A stretch of DNA of 24,357 nt from CAZMXS01 sp964570325 (lineage in GTDB: Bacteria; Verrucomicrobiota; Kiritimatiellia; CAIQIC01; CAZMXS01), in NCBI GenBank assembly GCA_964570325.1, contig CAZMXS010000071.1, forward strand, positions 1-24,357. Direction: 5' to 3'. This document shows positions 22,636-24,357 of this stretch, piece after piece. Each line of letters starts with the position of its first letter. The stretch's first letter is position 1. The translations under genes were made by a program, and so were the position numbers. Below the pieces are notes generated by a model. The model was not told the DNA's origin, ran no database searches, and worked only from the letters and a program-made list of their open reading frames with translations.

Positions 22636-24357
22636 TCACCGCCCCACGGCCGTCCGCTGTTTCAACTGCTCGACCTCGCGCCGCAGTTCCGCATTCTCGG
22701 CCTTGAGTTCCTTGACTATATCATACAACCCTTGCACCGCCGCCAGCGCGACGCCGTCGGCATCCACTGTTGCAATCCCGCGCGGATCCTCGCCCACGCC
22801 GAACGCGGCGCGGAAGTCCTGCGCAACCGGCCCGATGTGCCGGACGCTCGCGTCCTGCGCCTTGTACTGCCAGGTCTCCACCGGCAATGCCGCCACCTTC
22901 TCCAGCACCTCTCGCCGATCCACCGGCGCAAAGGCGGTCTTCAGGTCGCGATCGCTGAGCGTAGTCCATGACCCGGCCCCGGAGTGCAGGCGCGCGCCGG
23001 CCGTCGGCACACCCGCGCCGTCAATCGCCGTCACGAACCGGAACCCGCCGCACGCCCGGACATTGAACTGGTTGTCGGATTCGGAGACGAAGTTAAAGTC
23101 ATTGGTATCAGCCCAGACGAACGCCCCGGAGTGCGCCGCCTTGGCCTTCCGACCCGACGCCAGCGCATACGCGGTATTGCTGTAAACTGCGGAAGACCGC
23201 CCGCCCAGCACAACGCCATACTCAACATTGCTGCCGATCAGGTTGAACTCGCCGCCGAGCACCGCGCTCGCGCTGCTCCGTTCGCCAATGTAGTTCTGCC
23301 AGCCGCCCAGAATGGAACAGGAACCCGCATCATAACCGATTTTATTCAGCCAACCGCCGGCGATCACGCAGTCGTCGGCACGATCATCAATCTGATTGGC
23401 CCGGCCGCCGCCGATCGTGGAATGACCCGATATCCTCGCGATATAATTACTCTCCCCGCCAGCAATCGTCGCGCATTTCGCATTGTCTTCAATGATATTG
23501 ACCCGGCCGCCGCCAACGACGCTGCCGTCGGCGTCGGCGCCAATCCGGTTATACTGCCCGCCGGCCACCGTCCCATACTCCGAACCCTCCCCAACCTGGT
23601 TCTGACTACCGCCGCCGATCATGCTGCCGTCGGAGTCCCGCTCCACTTTGTTGCTGATGCCGCCGTTGATCACTACGTATCGGGAATTGGTCAAGACCGC
23701 GTTGTACTCGCCGCCGCCGATCACGCCGGCCAGGGCGTTGCTGTAGATCTGATTGGCCAGGCCACCGCCAATCACCGACTGATGGGCGTTCGTGGCAATC
23801 TCATTCCCCATGCCGCCGCCGATCACCGACAACCGCGCATAAATGTCGTTCGGCCAGAATCCGATAGAATACGAGTACTCATCCCAGACCGTCATCTGCC
23901 CGCCACCGCCGCCGATGAACGAACCGGTGGCAAAGATCCGGTTCTGGAACCCGCCGGCGATGGTGGAACCGCCAGCATTGGTCGCAATGGTATGGCGATA
24001 GCCGCCGCCGATGGTGCTGCTGGCGTTCAGTTCACCCAGCGTATTATGCTCCCCGCCGCCGATCGTTGCGGCGGCGCTGTTGCTGCCGATCAGGTTCTGG
24101 TAGCCGCCGGAAATGGTGGACAGGATGGCGCCGCCGGCGATTACATTGCTGAGGCCGCCGCCAATGACCGCATAATGCGACAGGCGGTCGATACGGCTAT
24201 TCCGGCCGCCGGAGATCGTGGCCTGGGCCGCGCCGGAATCAATCGTGTTGTCAAGGCCGCCGGCGATCACGCTGTTAGTGCAACCATTGCCAATGAAGTT
24301 ATGATAGCCGCCGCCGATCACCGAATCAAAGGCGCCGAATCCGATCTCATTCGCCCG
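22636..24357 (-). CDS. 17-residue-repeat surface/fibre protein with S74 chaperone tail (N-terminus beyond right edge)
   Basis: The frame stays open to the window end, so at least 573 residues are seen and the start is missing; a GTG at 24321 is an internal Val. Twenty-two repeat units of pattern [VT]IxGGxxNxIxxxxxxx are followed by a linker common in such proteins (SGAFVWADTNDFNF, NQFNVRACGGFRF). The end is an intramolecular-chaperone domain of the endosialidase/Peptidase S74 type: LSDRDLKTAF with the Ser-Asp pair and Lys, then HIGPVAQDFRAAFG and VDADGVALAAVQGLYD, closing with a leucine-zipper coil (VKELKAENAELRREVEQLKQ). In the family this domain trimerises beta-structured fibres and is cut off in front of the Ser-Asp motif. 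A trimeric cell-surface fibre is likely; phage tail fibre is less likely since no phage genes are nearby. Confidence 0.85.
   Translation of the reverse strand, partial: RANEIGFGAFDSVIGGGYHNFIGNGCTNSVIAGGLDNTIDSGAAQATISGGRNSRIDRLSHYAVIGGGLSNVIAGGAILSTISGGYQNLIGSNSAAATIGGGEHNTLGELNASSTIGGGYRHTIATNAGGSTIAGGFQNRIFATGSFIGGGGGQMTVWDEYSYSIGFWPNDIYARLSVIGGGMGNEIATNAHQSVIGGGLANQIYSNALAGVIGGGEYNAVLTNSRYVVINGGISNKVERDSDGSMIGGGSQNQVGEGSEYGTVAGGQYNRIGADADGSVVGGGRVNIIEDNAKCATIAGGESNYIARISGHSTIGGGRANQIDDRADDCVIAGGWLNKIGYDAGSCSILGGWQNYIGERSSASAVLGGEFNLIGSNVEYGVVLGGRSSAVYSNTAYALASGRKAKAAHSGAFVWADTNDFNFVSESDNQFNVRACGGFRFVTAIDGAGVPTAGARLHSGAGSWTTLSDRDLKTAFAPVDRREVLEKVAALPVETWQYKAQDASVRHIGPVAQDFRAAFGVGEDPRGIATVDADGVALAAVQGLYDIVKELKAENAELRREVEQLKQRTAVGR
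23164..24321 (-). repeat. Twenty-two 51-bp (17-residue) coding repeats
   Basis: Units such as VIGGGLANQIYSNALAG and TIGGGRANQIDDRADDC repeat in frame with no spacer. Twenty are exactly 17 residues, one is 15 and one is expanded to 31 by an insert (MTVWDEYSYSIGFWPNDIYA). The Gly-Gly pair and the Asn three residues later are nearly invariant, while the last six positions vary freely. The array continues past the right edge. Confidence 0.9.

Noticed and set aside
23164..24357. Regular 51-bp periodicity considered as a CRISPR array
   Set aside because: There are no unique spacers; the repeats are in-frame coding units of one protein.

Overview
The window is a stretch of GC-rich bacterial chromosome with no rRNA, tRNA, integrase, transposase or CRISPR array that I can recognise. 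The gene content points to the Planctomycetes-Verrucomicrobia-Lentisphaerae-Kiritimatiellota group, with Kiritimatiellota the best guess. The reasons are a TIGR03790-type secreted protein, a zinc-ribbon Ser/Thr kinase fused to leucine-rich repeats, a giant Gly-rich beta-helix surface protein ending in a small beta-sandwich-like tail, and a repeat protein with an endosialidase-type (S74) tail. This placement is inference from protein style, not from a marker gene.

Layout. Positions 1-1217 (-) hold the N-terminal part of a TIGR03790-like exported protein that runs off the left edge. At 1318-3426 (-) is a membrane-bound pyrophosphatase gene (hppA) with a clear sigma70-type promoter and an intrinsic terminator. 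Then come an unrecognised 67-residue protein (3562-3765, -), a gene-free stretch rich in small hairpins, and an HDOD-domain regulator (4071-4985, -) behind a sigma54-like -24/-12 site. On the + strand, 5278-9059 is malE-malF-malG, closely resembling the Enterobacterial maltose/maltodextrin importer but without malK; the malF-malG spacer carries a strict 7-nt-period array. Converging on it (-) is a two-gene unit, an FAD-linked glycolate/D-lactate-dehydrogenase-like oxidase followed by a channel-like membrane protein, joined by an ATGA overlap.

Positions 11630-16575 (-) hold the most unusual unit. A 1300-residue protein combines zinc ribbon, Ser/Thr kinase, one membrane span, an Ala-rich helical region, twelve 21-residue leucine-rich repeats and a C-type-lectin-like domain. 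It is translationally coupled by a GTGA overlap to a membrane-anchored helical protein. This looks like a transmembrane signalling pair with a large extracytoplasmic sensor. Next is a dihydropyrimidinase/D-hydantoinase (16779-18164, -) with an intact metal site.

Positions 18458-24357 (-) form a surface-protein region: a 1215-residue polymorphic-membrane-protein-like beta-helix protein and, upstream of it, the C-terminal part of a protein built of 17-residue Gly-Gly-Gly repeats with an S74 chaperone tail, open at the right edge. The spacers here contain a foldback (MITE-like) element, a REP-like double hairpin in the beta-helix leader, and what looks like the tail of a decayed gene.

Coding density is high and almost all large secondary open frames are antisense shadows of GC-rich genes. 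Function calls rest on motifs read by eye; no database search was run.
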